64,000 nt of DNA from Hyphodiscus hymeniophilus (taxonomy: Eukaryota; Ascomycota; Leotiomycetes; Helotiales; Hyphodiscaceae), in the NCBI GenBank assembly GCA_016508695.1, contig VNKQ01000002.1, positions 2,542,001-2,606,000 of the forward strand. The letters run 5' to 3'. The notes below the pieces were generated by a model. It had not been told where the DNA came from, made no database searches, and worked only from the letters and a program-made list of their open reading frames with translations. A program made the translations under genes and the position numbers. Positions 45,476 through 56,781 of this stretch are shown here, piece after piece. Position 1 is the first letter of the stretch. Each line of letters opens with the position of its first letter.

Positions 45476-47098
45476 ATGGTACGTAAAGCCAGCTCATCCA
45501 AATTCAAATGATAACGTTTTTTAGAAAATCAAAGCGCTATCACGGCCTGCTCAGGCGCCGGCAGAAGCTGCGAAATTGCCACGAAATCTCGATCCTGCTC
45601 TTCATCCTTTCGAAGGTGCTCGAGAATACACCCGTGCACACAATGCTGTCAAGTTGGAGCGAATGGTTAGTCCTCGTGCCGAAAAAATTGATCATGAGCT
45701 AAGATGAATTTATGATGGCCATATGGTGTCGTCTGAAGCAATCTTGGCCACATTCATAGGGACAATGCTAATTGCGATGTCATTTAGTTTGCCGCACCTT
45801 TTATTGCCCAACTCGGCCGAGGACATGTCGATGGCGTGTATACAATGGCAAAGGATCCCGAAAATTTAAGCAGATTTGCGTCCGGAAGTGGAGATGGTAT
45901 CGTCAAGGTATGGGATCTGACAAGCCGGGACGAAATTTGGAACAATCAGGCCCACGAGAATATTGTCAAGAGTATGTGCTGGACAAAAGATCAAAAGCTG
46001 CTCACATGCGCCACTGATCGTACGATCAAAATGTTCGATCCCTACAATACTCCCTCTGGAACCGGTCCCATTGCAACTTGGCTTGGAAGTAATGCTTTCA
46101 CAAGTTTGTCCCACCACAGATCCCAGAATTCGTTCGCTGCCGCATCAGGAGTTGTATCGATTTACGATGTGGAAAAATACACAGCTGCGCCTGAGGTTCT
46201 CAAATGGCCAACGGCCACAGATACGATCACAAATGTTTCGTTCAATCAAATCGAGACTTCCATACTCGCATCATGCTCTACCGATCGGTCGGTTGTCCTC
46301 TACGATCTCCGGACATCAAGAGAATTAGCAAAGACCACTTTGACTTTTGCGGCAAATTCATTGTCCTGGAATCCAATGTAAGTTATTGGACCAACCAAGC
46401 ACATTTCTTTTCCTCCAGCTTTTCGTCGTGCTGATCTTACTTGTCTCTTAGGGAAGCTTTTAATTTTGCATGTGCAAGCGAGGACCATAACAGTAAGCTG
46501 TTCACAATCGCACGATTACATGAGTAAACATCCTAACTCTCTCACAGTCTACATATTTGATATGCGGAAGATGAACAGAGCATTGAATGTTCTCAAAGAC
46601 CATGTAGCAGCTGTGATGGATGTTGAATTCAGCCCCACGGGTGAAGAGCTAGTCTCAGCCTCCTATGATAGGACCGTTCGGTTATGGAGTCGCATGAAAG
46701 GACATTCGAGGGATATTTACCATACGAAACGTATGCAACGTGTGTTCTCTGTAAAATGGACCCCCGACTCGAAATACATTCTCTCCGGATCTGATGACGG
46801 TAATATCCGACTCTGGCGGGCCAATGCTTCAAAGCGAGAGGGAATCAAATCAGCACGTCAACGCGAAGCTTTGGAATACAACGAGAAGCTGGTAGAAAGG
46901 TATTCACATATGCCTGAGATTCGACGAATTGCAAGACACCGACATATTCCGAAGGTTGTAAAGAAAGCGGGGGAAATTAAGTCGGAGGAGTTAAAGGCTA
47001 TCAAGAGGCGTGAGGAGAATGAGCGAAAACATACGAAGAAGCAGTATAAGAAACGACGGAATGAGAGAGAGAAAATGGTGTTGGCTACGGAAAAGTGA
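45476..47098 (+). CDS. SOF1: Sof1/DCAF13, WD40 protein of the small-subunit processome
   Basis: Five exons (45476-45478, 45525-45665, 45788-46377, 46452-46492, 46548-47098) give 441 residues. Exon 1 is just the ATG, followed directly by a GTACGT donor. Seven WD40-type repeats can be traced, for example FASGSGDGIVKVWDL, LLTCATDRTIKMFDP, LASCSTDRSVVLYDL, LVSASYDRTVRLWS and ILSGSDDGNIRLWRA. The Sof1 C-terminal domain follows: REALEYNEKLVERYSHMPE, RRIARHRHIPKVVKKA, and a Lys/Arg-rich tail. Sof1 binds the U3 snoRNP and is needed for 18S rRNA processing in the nucleolus; the human relative is also a CUL4 substrate receptor. The fourth exon is only 41 nt. Confidence 0.95.
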
Positions 47099-48035
47099 AT
47101 GTTCTTTTTGGTGCGGGCGGGGGCGTGGGCGTCTTAAGGCAAGTTTTGAGGAGCATTTGCATTGCGTTTGGGGGACTGCTAAGGAAATACCATGATGGTC
47201 CGGCGCTTGGTTGTTGGAGGTATTACAGACTTGTTAAGAAATCAAAATACACTGAAGCATTACATATTCCAGTCTCTAGTTTCCTGTAGCGTTTGAGAAT
47301 TTATCCTATTCTGGAGAGACTTTTCTCAAGACAGGCGAGTGCCGAGGGACTTGAGCTGTTTTTGAAAGATCCGAAGCCCACCTCGGTGTTGGAGTCTTGG
47401 GAGATTATTCAGAAAAGGCTTGAAGAGTTCTTGCTGTGCAAATAAGTCAACCGGCTATATGGCTGTATCTCTTCAGAGGAAACTACATCTTCTCTGAATA
47501 CATTATATGCATCAGGATTGAGAAAACTGCCGTCGATAAGAGACGACGTGAATTGAGAAGTTCCGAAACCTCTAACGTTATTATCAGGAGAGTGTTGCTA
47601 TATAATTTAGGGGATGACAAAGAATAAGTTGAATGGGTATGGTCCGGATGGAACACTTAAAAAACCCAACGCTGCGGAGTTTGGTCGCTGAGGCTCAAGT
47701 CTCATGATGTTCCTTTCTATGATGGAAGCTCAATTATTAAAGCAAAAATGAAAGATTAGCACGGCAATACCTTGTCTTGACCTTGGGCTTACAGGCTGGG
47801 ATAGGCAGACATCATTAATAGACATTCACTAATGTTGTCTGATGTGAAGTAATCCTCATGTCTTGAATTCATGTATATATCCCCTGTCCCGCAACGTCTC
47901 GACCATACTCAACCACTCATCCGATCCTCAATATCGGCCTAGCCACCAAGGTTTACCTAAGCCGAAGCTCTAGATCGGCTTTGTCTTAATCTACGTATTA
48001 TTTCAATTACGGGAATCATTGTCAACAAACCAAAC
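47099..48035. other. Intergenic region upstream of the tRNA
   Basis: No protein gene is supported. It presumably holds the SOF1 3' UTR at its left end. Confidence 0.45.
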
Positions 48036-48178
48036 GGCTTTGTAGTGCAATGGTAGCACGCTGCGTCGCCTGATCGGGTGTCCTTAGTTCTGTCGGATCT
48101 GACCTATGGTCAGGTTGCCTGTATTTCTAGGTGTTACGGCGTTTAGCAGAAACGACAGTTCGATTCTGTCCAAAACCA
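48036..48178 (+). tRNA. Probable intron-containing tRNA, identity unassigned
   Basis: The 5' end GGCTTTG pairs with CAAAACC (48171-48177) except at one position. A D arm follows (GTGC-AATGGTA-GCAC), also an A-box (TAGTGCAATGG). Near the 3' end is a perfect T arm (GACAG-TTCGATT-CTGTC), which holds the B-box. The anticodon stem can form from CTGC and GCAG, split by an intron of about 70 nt; CGCC beside the loop pairs with GGCG at the intron's 3' side, as in eukaryotic pre-tRNAs. I cannot fix the anticodon: the simplest alignments give GCC after a C33, or CGC after T33 with a mismatched stem. A T6 terminator follows. It could be a slightly decayed copy. Confidence 0.6.
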
Positions 48179-48192
48179 ATGTTTATAATTTC

Positions 48193-48198
48193 TTTTTT
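48193..48198 (+). terminator. RNA polymerase III terminator (T6)
   Basis: A run of six T lies 15 bases after the tRNA 3' end, with a second T run just beyond. This is the normal Pol III stop and supports transcription of the tRNA. Confidence 0.65.
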
Positions 48199-49179
48199 GT
48201 TTTTGCTTACTTTCTTCATTGCTTCAATATTCAGCCCAGCGAGATATCCGCTAAGCACCTCTCAGCTGACCAATAAGTAGAAAGCATAATTTCATAAGGT
48301 TAGCTGAGGTTTTTGTCGTTGCCCAGTCCTATTATGACACCTGAGCGCCCTATTTTCTAAGAAGCTCAGGCTCTTGTTGTTTTGAAAATAATCTTTGTTT
48401 ACTTTATAACGAATCGAGGTCGGATTTTACCGTGGAAGTATAGATATTTGGAAAAGGAGAATTTTTCAATAGCAACCCTCCAGCACAAGCCCCAGTGCAT
48501 CTTCACTATGGTTTGTTATTGAGTTATTAATAGGGAACATCAAACGGAGCTTCCATCTACCCACTCCGAAGGAGTTACACTAAACCAATGGATATTGCAA
48601 CCACAATAAAAAAGTCTGGCAGAGTGACCAAGCAGACCACGAGTTGTACTGTTAATAGGAGATAATTTTCACAACTTTCATTAGCTTCGACAATACTCAA
48701 AGACCTCCGTAACAACATCCTAGACACATACAATTCGCTAATGATGATTTTGAACGAGTTGTAATGGATTAAAACACATGGCTCAATAGAGAAACATCGA
48801 GGAAAGCGTTTTATAGCTGCTGCCTCGAGATGGGATTCGCAGAAGTTGACCGTGGGATGGTGTCCTTATTGAAGAAACATAATTCAAGGCAATATGATTA
48901 GTAGTCGGGCAAAAGCAATGGAGAGGCCTTCCATTTGAGAGGAAGAACGGAGTAGCCCACTTGATGTGATTGATTACAATCTTGGATTTAGCTACTGCAG
49001 TAAGCACTGCTATTGGTAAATAGCAGATTCTAAGCACAACTCACAATTGCCTGTAGACCAATCTTATGAAAATTTCCAAGCCTAGGTATTATCTTTTGTT
49101 ATCTTTTTATTTCTGCCACGCAAAGGTCCACAACATAACCTCAGAATATTCCAGTAATTTACAGCCAGACCACAATCAC
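48199..49179. other. Intergenic, nothing recognised
   Basis: About 1 kb between the tRNA and the 3' end of the RPC9 gene. A single 84-residue minus-strand open frame (48783-49037) has no motifs. Confidence 0.45.
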
Positions 49180-49734
49180 TCATAAATATACTATCTCCAT
49201 GATCTCTTCCTGCTGGGAAACTTGATTGTACTCCACATTCCTAGCTTCCTTAGCGTTTTCCGTCATTGCCTGCCTTTCAGCTTCTCCATCTGCTCGTCCT
49301 AAAACATCCCCAATGATCTGCACCATCTCTGCTTGCTGTTCATCATTGAATCGCTCCGCCATCTCCTCAAGAACTGTATTCAGAGTTCCCTCGTTCGCAG
49401 GTCGTAAGTTCAAGATTAGGAGAAGTTCGGATTTGGCAAGGTTGTATGGCCGTAGAAGTTCGAAGAGGGTTTTCATGGTGTTCTCATTATATGGAATTGG
49501 CTTTGATGCTAGAGGAGAGGGAGCTTCATTAAAGTACTCAAGCAGCTGCGCAATGATCAGTATTGTCCAATCAAGTGTATTGCAGCTGCATATCACCTCT
49601 TTCACAACGGTCTCAAGGTTTCCTGGTCTCCTTCCCTTCAGACCCTTTTTCGAATATCTCGTTCTTTGGTCTTGTAAATGTTGGAAGACTTCAAAATTGG
49701 TCAGGATAGCGTTCTGGGACTCCAAGATCTTCAT
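49180..49734 (-). CDS. RPC17: RNA polymerase III subunit Rpc9 (C17)
   Basis: Two exons (49734-49597 and 49545-49180) give 167 residues. MKILESQNAILTNFEVFQHL at the start and GRRPGNLETVV before the intron are Rpc9 marks. Exon 2 carries the HRDC-like part: ENTMKTLFELLRPYNLAKSELLLILNLRP, LNTVLEEMAERF and VLGRADGEAE. C17 pairs with C25 in the stalk of Pol III and takes part in initiation. The 51-bp intron (49546-49596, GTGATA to GCGCAG, branch CTGAT) has a length divisible by three and no stop, so the frame also stays open if it is retained (184 residues). The inserted segment would disrupt the conserved core, so splicing is the better reading. Confidence 0.9.
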   Translation of the reverse strand: MKILESQNAILTNFEVFQHLQDQRTRYSKKGLKGRRPGNLETVVKEVICSCNTLDWTILIIAQLLEYFNEAPSPLASKPIPYNENTMKTLFELLRPYNLAKSELLLILNLRPANEGTLNTVLEEMAERFNDEQQAEMVQIIGDVLGRADGEAERQAMTENAKEARNVEYNQVSQQEEIMEIVYL

Positions 49735-50170
49735 TTTCGACTCTCTCTCGTCGAGAAGTGTCGTTCAAATATCAATCCGGCAGTTTGATTCACTTTTCTC
49801 AGCCTCGCATGAAGTCGGAGGCTGACCCCGCTCTACTAGACCGAATGACGTTAGACAGTTATTGCGATTTCGCCTCGCAAAATTTACGGGCTTTGCTCCT
49901 CACACAACGTCTTTTCACATCAGTAAGATCGACATCTCTGTATGGACCAACAAGACCAAGACGGACGACGTCTCCTTCCCTAGTCTTTGACTCCTCCTAC
50001 TTCGAATCGAACTTCCCCAATCTCTACACCACCTCAATTCGTCTGGCACATTCCACATTGTGGTTGCAGCCCACTCTCAGGACAACCGATAACCCGCATT
50101 CAACCGCTGCTGCTTTCTCTCCACCTCCAGTGCTAGCATCAACCGCTTTGTAGGAATCAGAAACTTCATT
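49735..50170. other. Divergent promoter region of RPC9 and the PRPP synthetase
   Basis: About 436 bp between the two start codons. Open frames crossing it overlap both promoters and look accidental. Confidence 0.5.
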
Positions 50171-51578
50171 ATGGTTCGTGGCATCGTTGTTCTGGGTGGC
50201 AATTCCCATCCTCAACTTCTCGAAACCATCTGCAACACACTTGGGCTACCACCATGCCAAAGAATTCTGTCAAAGTTTTCTGTCGGAGAAAGCCGCCTGG
50301 AGATACAAGATTCGGTCCGTGGAAAGGATGTCTACATAATTCAGTCAGGGGGTGGTAAGGTCAATGACAACTTCATTGATCTTTGCATCATGATCTCAGC
50401 ATGTAAGACTGGGTCTGCGAAGCGAGTCACAGCCGTCTTGCCTTTGTTCCCTTATTCTCGACAGCCTGATCTGCCCTACAATAAGATTGGTGCACCGCTT
50501 TCGAAGGCTCCCACAAATGTCAACCAAGGAGACTACAGCTTCGAAAGTCGTCCTGCGACACCAGGACCAAACACACCTCAGACACCAGGTCTGGCAAACG
50601 GCATTGACGGATTACAAAAGAAGCTCGGCAAGGCCTCCCTCGAACAACAGAACGGAGTGAATTACTCACCTCAGATGTCAAACGGCATCACGCCCAGACG
50701 TTCAGATACCCTCGATTCCCTCCAATCCCATCCGTCCAATACAAGCTCAGGACGGCCTCGGGAAAACTCTGCTGCTTCGCAAACAAATCCTCCCCACTTC
50801 ACGACCCACGATTATGAAAACCCCGGAATGTTTTCTCAGCAAGCCAAAGGCATATTTCAAGCGAAGCCAGGTTACAAACAATGGGTCGCCCAAGCTGGAA
50901 CTCTCGTTGCAGATCTTCTCACCTGCGCTGGTGCAGATCACATAATTACAATGGACTTGCACGACCCTCAGTACCAAGGCTTCTTTGATATCCCAGTAGA
51001 CAACTTGTATGGCAAGCCACTCATCAAAAGATACATCCAACAAAACATCCCAAACTTCAAGGACGCTGTCATCGTCAGTCCTGATGCAGGCGGTGCGAAG
51101 AGAGCAACGGCAATTGCGGACGATCTGAATATGGAATTCGCATTGATCCACAAGGTAAAACTCCCTTTTCTCTAAACTTTCGCACACTCATATCCCCTAG
51201 GAACGTCGACCTACTCGCATAACCGATCGCCAAAACGCCACGATGATGCTAGTTGGAGAGGTTGCTAACAGAGTTACTATCCTTGTCGACGATCTGGCTG
51301 ATACATCCAACACAATCACAAGAGCTGCCAAATTATTGAAGAAAGAGGGCGCTACATACGTTTACGCTCTTCTTACCCACGGTGTATTCAGTGGGGATGC
51401 CATTGCACGCATCAACGTTTCCGCTCTCGACAAAGTCGTCGTAACGAACAGCGTCCCGCAAAATGAGCATCGTCGCTTATGTCCCAAGCTGGAAGTCCTT
51501 GAAGTTGGCTCCGTATTCGCTGAGGCGATCCGCCGTGTTCATCATGGAGAATCAATCAGCGCTCTGTTTTGGGAGTAG
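50171..51578 (+). CDS. PRS5: Ribose-phosphate pyrophosphokinase, Prs5-like with an internal insertion
   Basis: Two exons (50171-51154, 51201-51578) give 453 residues. The enzyme makes PRPP from ribose 5-phosphate and ATP for nucleotide, His and Trp synthesis. Marks: VGESRLEIQDSVRGKDVYIIQSG, VTAVLPLFPYSRQPD (ATP loop), ADHIITMDLHDPQYQGFF, VIVSPDAGGAKRA, and the PRPP-binding loop VDDLADTSNTITRAA. Between residues about 110 and 235 lies a long Pro/Ser/Asn-rich insertion, absent from bacterial enzymes but present in yeast Prs1 and Prs5-type subunits; the KVNDNFIDLCIMISACKTGSAKRVTAV context suits Prs5. In yeast these subunits work in hetero-oligomers and contribute to cell-wall integrity signalling. 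The intron is 46 bp. Confidence 0.9.
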
Positions 51579-52113
51579 AGTGAGAGTCGTCATTTTTGCA
51601 TTTCTGGTCTTCCATGTCAATCTGTCAGGTGTTTCGCATTGAGATCATATGGAGTGGTTGCATTTTCTTCATCTTGGCGTACGGAGATCATTGGACGCTG
51701 GGAATCTGGGTAGCGAGTGAGCTTTGCGACTACTGCTCCACTACCAGACAATTGCTATACCCGTCGTAAAAAAAATCACACTGACTCTCAATTGATGGTT
51801 GGGAAGACATAGACAGAATCTTTGGATGATCGATCTTCCACTGAACGCTTTCCCAAGTGCTGGATGGGCGTGAAGACGTACATTAGTTGGATTAGGCAAT
51901 AGAATTGAGACAAATACCTACATCCAGTTTTCATGAGTGGGTGAACGCCTGAGAAAGTGGTATTATAGAAGTCTGCTGCACCACGCAACCATTGACGCCA
52001 AAAGTTCAAACGAGTACCCATGCAGACGTCCGAGGTATCTATGCCTCATAATAGTCCTTACTCCCAGCAGTACATTACTCGACCTTCACAGCCACGACCG
52101 ACACAACCTATCA
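51579..52113. other. Convergent intergenic region
   Basis: It lies between the PRPP synthetase (plus) and the secreted protein gene (minus). Nothing is recognised. Confidence 0.45.
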
Positions 52114-52898
52114 CTAAGAAAGATATTGATCAAGAAGCAAAACCAATGTAGTGAAAAGGAATAGCGCGCTCTGCCTCGATGCCACCAACCCATTACCATG
52201 TCCCTTTTTCGTCAAAGTATTACCCGTCTCATCTACCAGAGTGCCATTCCGCTCCTCATGCCATCCTCCACTATATTTATGCGCTGGAAAGCCCGTATAG
52301 GTGATACCCGAAGTGTTGAGTGGGACGCAATCTGAAGACACTTCGTCGCTTGCAATATAGATCTGGTGGACACTCTTCTTTTTCGTGGTTGGATCAGGGC
52401 ACGCAACGAAACCGACGCCATTAAACGTAAGCACTCCATAAGTGGTAGGCTTTGTCGAATTTTGAGGAGTGTACGAGAACCCAGTGGTTCTGATGTCGGC
52501 AGGGACGAAGCTAAAGAGCGAAGCGGTATATCCCAGGCGACCATCTGCGGCAACGAAGACTTCCTGGCTATTTTCGGCATACAGCTGGAGTTTTCCTGTA
52601 TCGGCTTTGGAGTAGTTGAAAACGGTCATTCTGAAAGCTGCTAATTCGTTAGATAACTCGCGTCTCTCAATGCTCAAAGGCTGAAACGAGGAGGGGACGT
52701 ACGTCCGAATAGGCCCTTATTCGTTCCTGAATCCTCCTTCCCGATCCAAAACCAACCCCCGTTCGCGTTGATTTTGTCCATTGAATGCTCACCGGGGTGT
52801 TCGGCATCGAAGAAGAACGCCCACTCATCAGTTTGAGCAGTGACATGGGACACTCCCAAGCTAGCGATGGCAGCTGCGAGGAAAGTCTTAAGTTGCAT
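52114..52898 (-). CDS. Secreted, probably GPI-anchored protein of unknown function
   Basis: Exon 1 (52898-52703) and exon 2 (52640-52114) are joined across a 62-bp intron (GTACGT donor, CTAACG branch; the acceptor may be at 52641 or one codon later) to give 240 residues. The first 21 residues are a signal peptide (MQLKTFLAAAIASLGVSHVTAQ). The mature part has VFNYSKADTGKLQLYA, VLTFNGVGFVACPDP and two Cys, with candidate N-glycosylation sites. The C-terminus is a polar spacer followed by a hydrophobic stretch (ALFLFTTLVLLL), the layout of GPI anchoring. I do not recognise the family. A cell-wall or surface protein is the likely role. Confidence 0.7.
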
Positions 52899-54141
52899 CC
52901 TGAAAGTCCAAAATAGAGTAAGTTCGGAATTGATGTTGAATTGAATGTGGAGATTGTATACGATGCTCGTCTCTGATGATAACCGTCTGATGATGACTGT
53001 TGGTAATATGTTTTTGTCGAAGAGATGGGGCAGCTTGGGATACTTAAAGGGGAATTTGAGGAGGGAAAGAGCGAGAAAGCCGGACATCCTAATGCCGCAT
53101 TTGCCTTGGGGACAATCTGACATTCTCTAGCAGCCAGTATGATCGTACTTACCGCTGCTTGGCTGGAGATCAACATACAGTTGGAAATCTCAGTGACTTC
53201 CCACGAAAGTAGAAGGCTTGGCTGGTGTTGCTGCTGTGCACACTAGTACTTGTTTAGTTGAACTTCACGATGACCTCCACGAAGTGGACGAATCTCTCGA
53301 CTTCTTGCCAAATAATTTGCCGAGTTGAAGTCAGATCGATATCGGCAGATATGCCTAATGATTGCTGTCAGTAACATGAAACACTTGAGCTGGTAGTAGG
53401 ACTTACTCCCATCATGTAACTGAGTGTCTTCTTCCAACCTGGCTTCTGGCTTCCTTACAATATTTACACGGTTCCAGAATATCTCCTCACTCTGCCTCAG
53501 CGATATGGCTGTCATGGAGGGATTCATTGGAAGCTTTGATGCTTTTGGTGACTTTGAAAGCCTCCCTATCTCTTAAAGCTCCTCCATTGACTTCGATGGG
53601 TAAGGAATGCGGGCTGATGAGAGAAACGAGGGGTTCCGATCAAAACCAAGATCGATGCAAGATTCCCCAAGAATGACGCAACCAGGCCTGATTATTTATA
53701 TGATTGAGAGTAGGGAGACTGTCTGCAATACCGCTACAAGACACTGTTTACTAAGCCTGGTAGATGTGGTCTGGATGGAGGGGCGGACTACCCGGTCCAT
53801 GGTGTGTGCAGTTGAAGCTGTGAGGCCTCTTTTAGGCCACCAGATTCTAAAACCTTTAGTAAGGCTTACAGTGATAACACAATATCATGAGACTGAAGAA
53901 AGATGGCCAGAAAATGCTTTTCCGAGTTGGAAAATTGACCCATGATCCACGTGACATGGACGTGATTAAGGTAAGCAATGCATTTTGTACACAACCGACG
54001 TAGGGACACCTTGTCAGGCAGTGTTGTACGACAGCCTACTTCGCGGCACCCATTTTGGCCAGAGAAGGACGAACTTAGAAAAAGGAGTTTAACAACACTC
54101 CAAAGATGCTCACAGCTCTTCAATCCACATTCGCTTCAATT
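52899..54141. other. 1.2-kb intergenic region
   Basis: It holds the promoter of the secreted-protein gene and the 3' end of SPB4. A 112-residue plus-strand open frame (53607-53945) has an ATG but no family mark, and I leave it out. Confidence 0.45.
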
Positions 54142-56055
54142 CTAGTCGTCAAACCCCTGGAACTCCTCAGCATCCTCCTCAAGCTTCTTTCTCTTGACTG
54201 TCGCAATAAGAGCTTGTAGCTCCTCTTCGGTTTTTCTCTCCTCAGGCCCCATCTTCTCTAGCCGTTCCGCCTCTCTCTTCCTCTTCTTCTTCTCCCTCCT
54301 CACCTCCTTAACATCCTGCGCCTCATGCTTATGACTCCACGCCTCCCTCTCCTTCCTCTTCTTAATTTGATCCTCACTCGGTACATATGGCTCTGCACTC
54401 TTCGCCTCCTCCATTGCTACTCTCCTCGTTTTCTCCCTAATCTTGTCTTTGTATGCATATTCTGACATATTGAGCTTGACACCCAATGTTTTATCGCCCT
54501 CCCATTTCTTGAGCTCCGGCATCTTGGGAAGACGAATAAGACCCCAGGCATCGCCTAGTTCTGTCCATTCGAGATCAGCGACACGGAAGATACTGCTGGC
54601 TTGATGCTTTGAGTAGGCTTTGACCCAGCTTACGAAGGCTCGTTGGCCTTTGTCATATAGAGCTCGGTCGGCAAGGACTTCATGACGGATTTTCGACGTA
54701 ACTAATTCCGCATCTTGGTCGCTTATCGTAATGACGGGCTTCTTCAGGAGTGTAATTGGCGTCTTTCGGATTTCGAGGAAGGCTATGTAATCTTCTTCTC
54801 GTCCGGGCTGTAAGAAAATTACACTCAGACCTTTCCGGCCTGCTCGTCCAGCTCGGCCACAACGATGGAGGAAAACTTTTGGGTCAGAGGGTGGATCGAC
54901 CTGTACCACGAGATCGACTTGTGGAATATCGAGACCTCGTGCGGCGACGTCTGTGGTAAGCAGAATTGTGGGAGTAACTGCCGATATGTACTTCGAGAAG
55001 TTCTTCTGTCGGACGTTTGGTGGGTGTTTCCCATGCAGCGGTATCAATGAGAATTGCTTTGGTAGCAATGCGGACAGTATATGCTGGAAGTAATCAACCG
55101 CTGCGCAAGTCGAGAGATATATTATCGTCTTTTGTGGGACCGGGTCAAGTTGCGATATCAAGGATAACAGAGCCGGGAATTTGTGGCTCGGTGGTGTGAT
55201 CAAATATGACATTTGCAGACTCGCTGGTGTCCTCTTATCGTCCCCCGCTGCACTTTTGACTTTGACTGCGATCTTCACAGGATTTCTCAGTCCAACTCGG
55301 ACAATCTCCCCAACGGCTTCGCTGACACTGGCACTGAATAATCCGGTTCGTCGTTGTTTTGGTAGCCTGCCAAGAATCTTTTGTAAATCATCCTTAAATC
55401 CCAGATCTAAAAGTCTGTCCGCTTCATCCAAAACTAAAACTTCGAATGAAGACTGGGGGCAATGAACGTGGGGTGATGAGAGGAGCTCGAGAAGTCGCCC
55501 CGGTGTAGCTATGAGGAGATTCGGGCTGTTCTTCAGGAATCTGCTAAGGTCTTGTGCTGGAGTCGTGGTTCCTCCGAGTAAGAGTTGAGGGAGGACTGTT
55601 TTGGTAGAGCTCGGCCTCCGCTTCTCATCCTCATCCGTCGAAGTCAAGGTCGCCGCAGAAGGCGAATGAAATGTAATTAGTGACACGAGGACGGAGTATA
55701 TTTGAGTTGCGAGTTCTCGAGTTGGGGAGACGATGATCGCGCCAACGTGATGTTTCTTAATGGGCTCCTCCAGACGTAAGAGCTTTTCCACCACGGGTAT
55801 AAGAAATGCCAAAGTTTTTCCACTTCCAGTCACAGCCTACGTGCGTCAGTTTACCAGACATCAACATGATTTCGCCTCTCGTACCTCGACGACTACATCT
55901 TTATTTCCCATGAAGAGGGGAATTGTTGATGCTTGAACTGGGGTCATCCTCCCAAAGCCCATGGAGCCTATTGCGTCTAGAATCCATTCTGCAAGAGGAG
56001 GGGTCAAAGCATCCCATGCTCTGGGATCCTTCTTTTGATTGTCAAGAGGAGCCAT
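54142..56055 (-). CDS. SPB4: DEAD-box RNA helicase Spb4 (DDX55), 60S ribosome biogenesis
   Basis: Two exons (56055-55885, 55836-54142) give 621 residues. Helicase motifs in order: Q motif FGRMTPVQASTIP, motif I AVTGSGKT (the splice falls just before it), Ia PTRELATQIY, Ib TPGRLLELL, II DEADRLLDLGF, III SAS, then IV IIYLSTCAAVDYF, V TTDVAARGLDIP and VI HRCGRAGRAGRKG. Motif III reads SAS rather than the usual SAT, as is common in Spb4. The tail has the extension of the Spb4 group (KMPELKKW, NMSEYAYKDKIREKTR) and ends in long Lys/Glu coiled sequence. Spb4 acts in the nucleolus on pre-60S particles. The intron is 48 bp with a CTGAC branch point. Confidence 0.93.
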
Positions 56056-56781
56056 GGCCGGTAATATTGCCTTCGACCTTAACAGATGTATAGAAAATTT
56101 GGGTCGTTATCGGCTTGATTGTAAGGGCTGGTTTTTTCGTACACGCGGCCATAATCTGCGGAGAGGCTAGCGAACCAAAAAACGTCATGAAATGAATTAT
56201 TCCTGAAAGGCTCCAAACCTCCGCCGTACGGGTTACACTATCTCTTATTCCTTGGCGAAAGTTGGACTGGGCATTGTGTATCCACAAGACTGTGTTCAAT
56301 AAAATGTGCTCTGAGATGTTGATATTTCTATCTATATGAATCACAAATGATCTATCCTTTAACCTAACAGTCGACTTTTCTTTTCATCTTCTTTTGTAAA
56401 GTGATCGTTGTATAAATCCCATTTGCACGTGTCAAAATCTGTCGTGTGCACACGGCACTTGGAAATTGTCATTTCGTCTGTATCATCCAAACTTGAGACA
56501 CGACCACGAGCACTCAGTCAGTCACCTCAATCCCACCTGCCACTCCCACGGCGCAGACAGGCAACATTTCTTCCCTCAATGAACATGCAGCGCAGTTCGG
56601 CCCTGCACTCACTGCGCTGGATCCAATAATAACCTCCACGGCCTTTCCTGCCAACATACGCGCTTCACGAAAGGATAAACATCTCCACTCTATATCTGCA
56701 CACTCCCTCTTGCGGGTGCCGGACAACATCGTACGGATCTTTGCAGGATCTATAAGGACCCCGTGTCTACCTCCTTTCACT
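56056..56781. other. Divergent promoter region of SPB4 and DGK1
   Basis: About 726 bp between the two start codons. No gene is supported. Confidence 0.5.

Noticed and set aside
49758..50153. 131-codon plus-strand frame between RPC9 and the PRPP synthetase
   Set aside because: It overlaps the RPC9 5' end and the PRS promoter and starts at a non-ATG codon.
53607..53945. 112-codon ATG-initiated plus-strand frame
   Set aside because: No homology marks, sits between two minus-strand genes with no promoter or splice features; kept only as intergenic.
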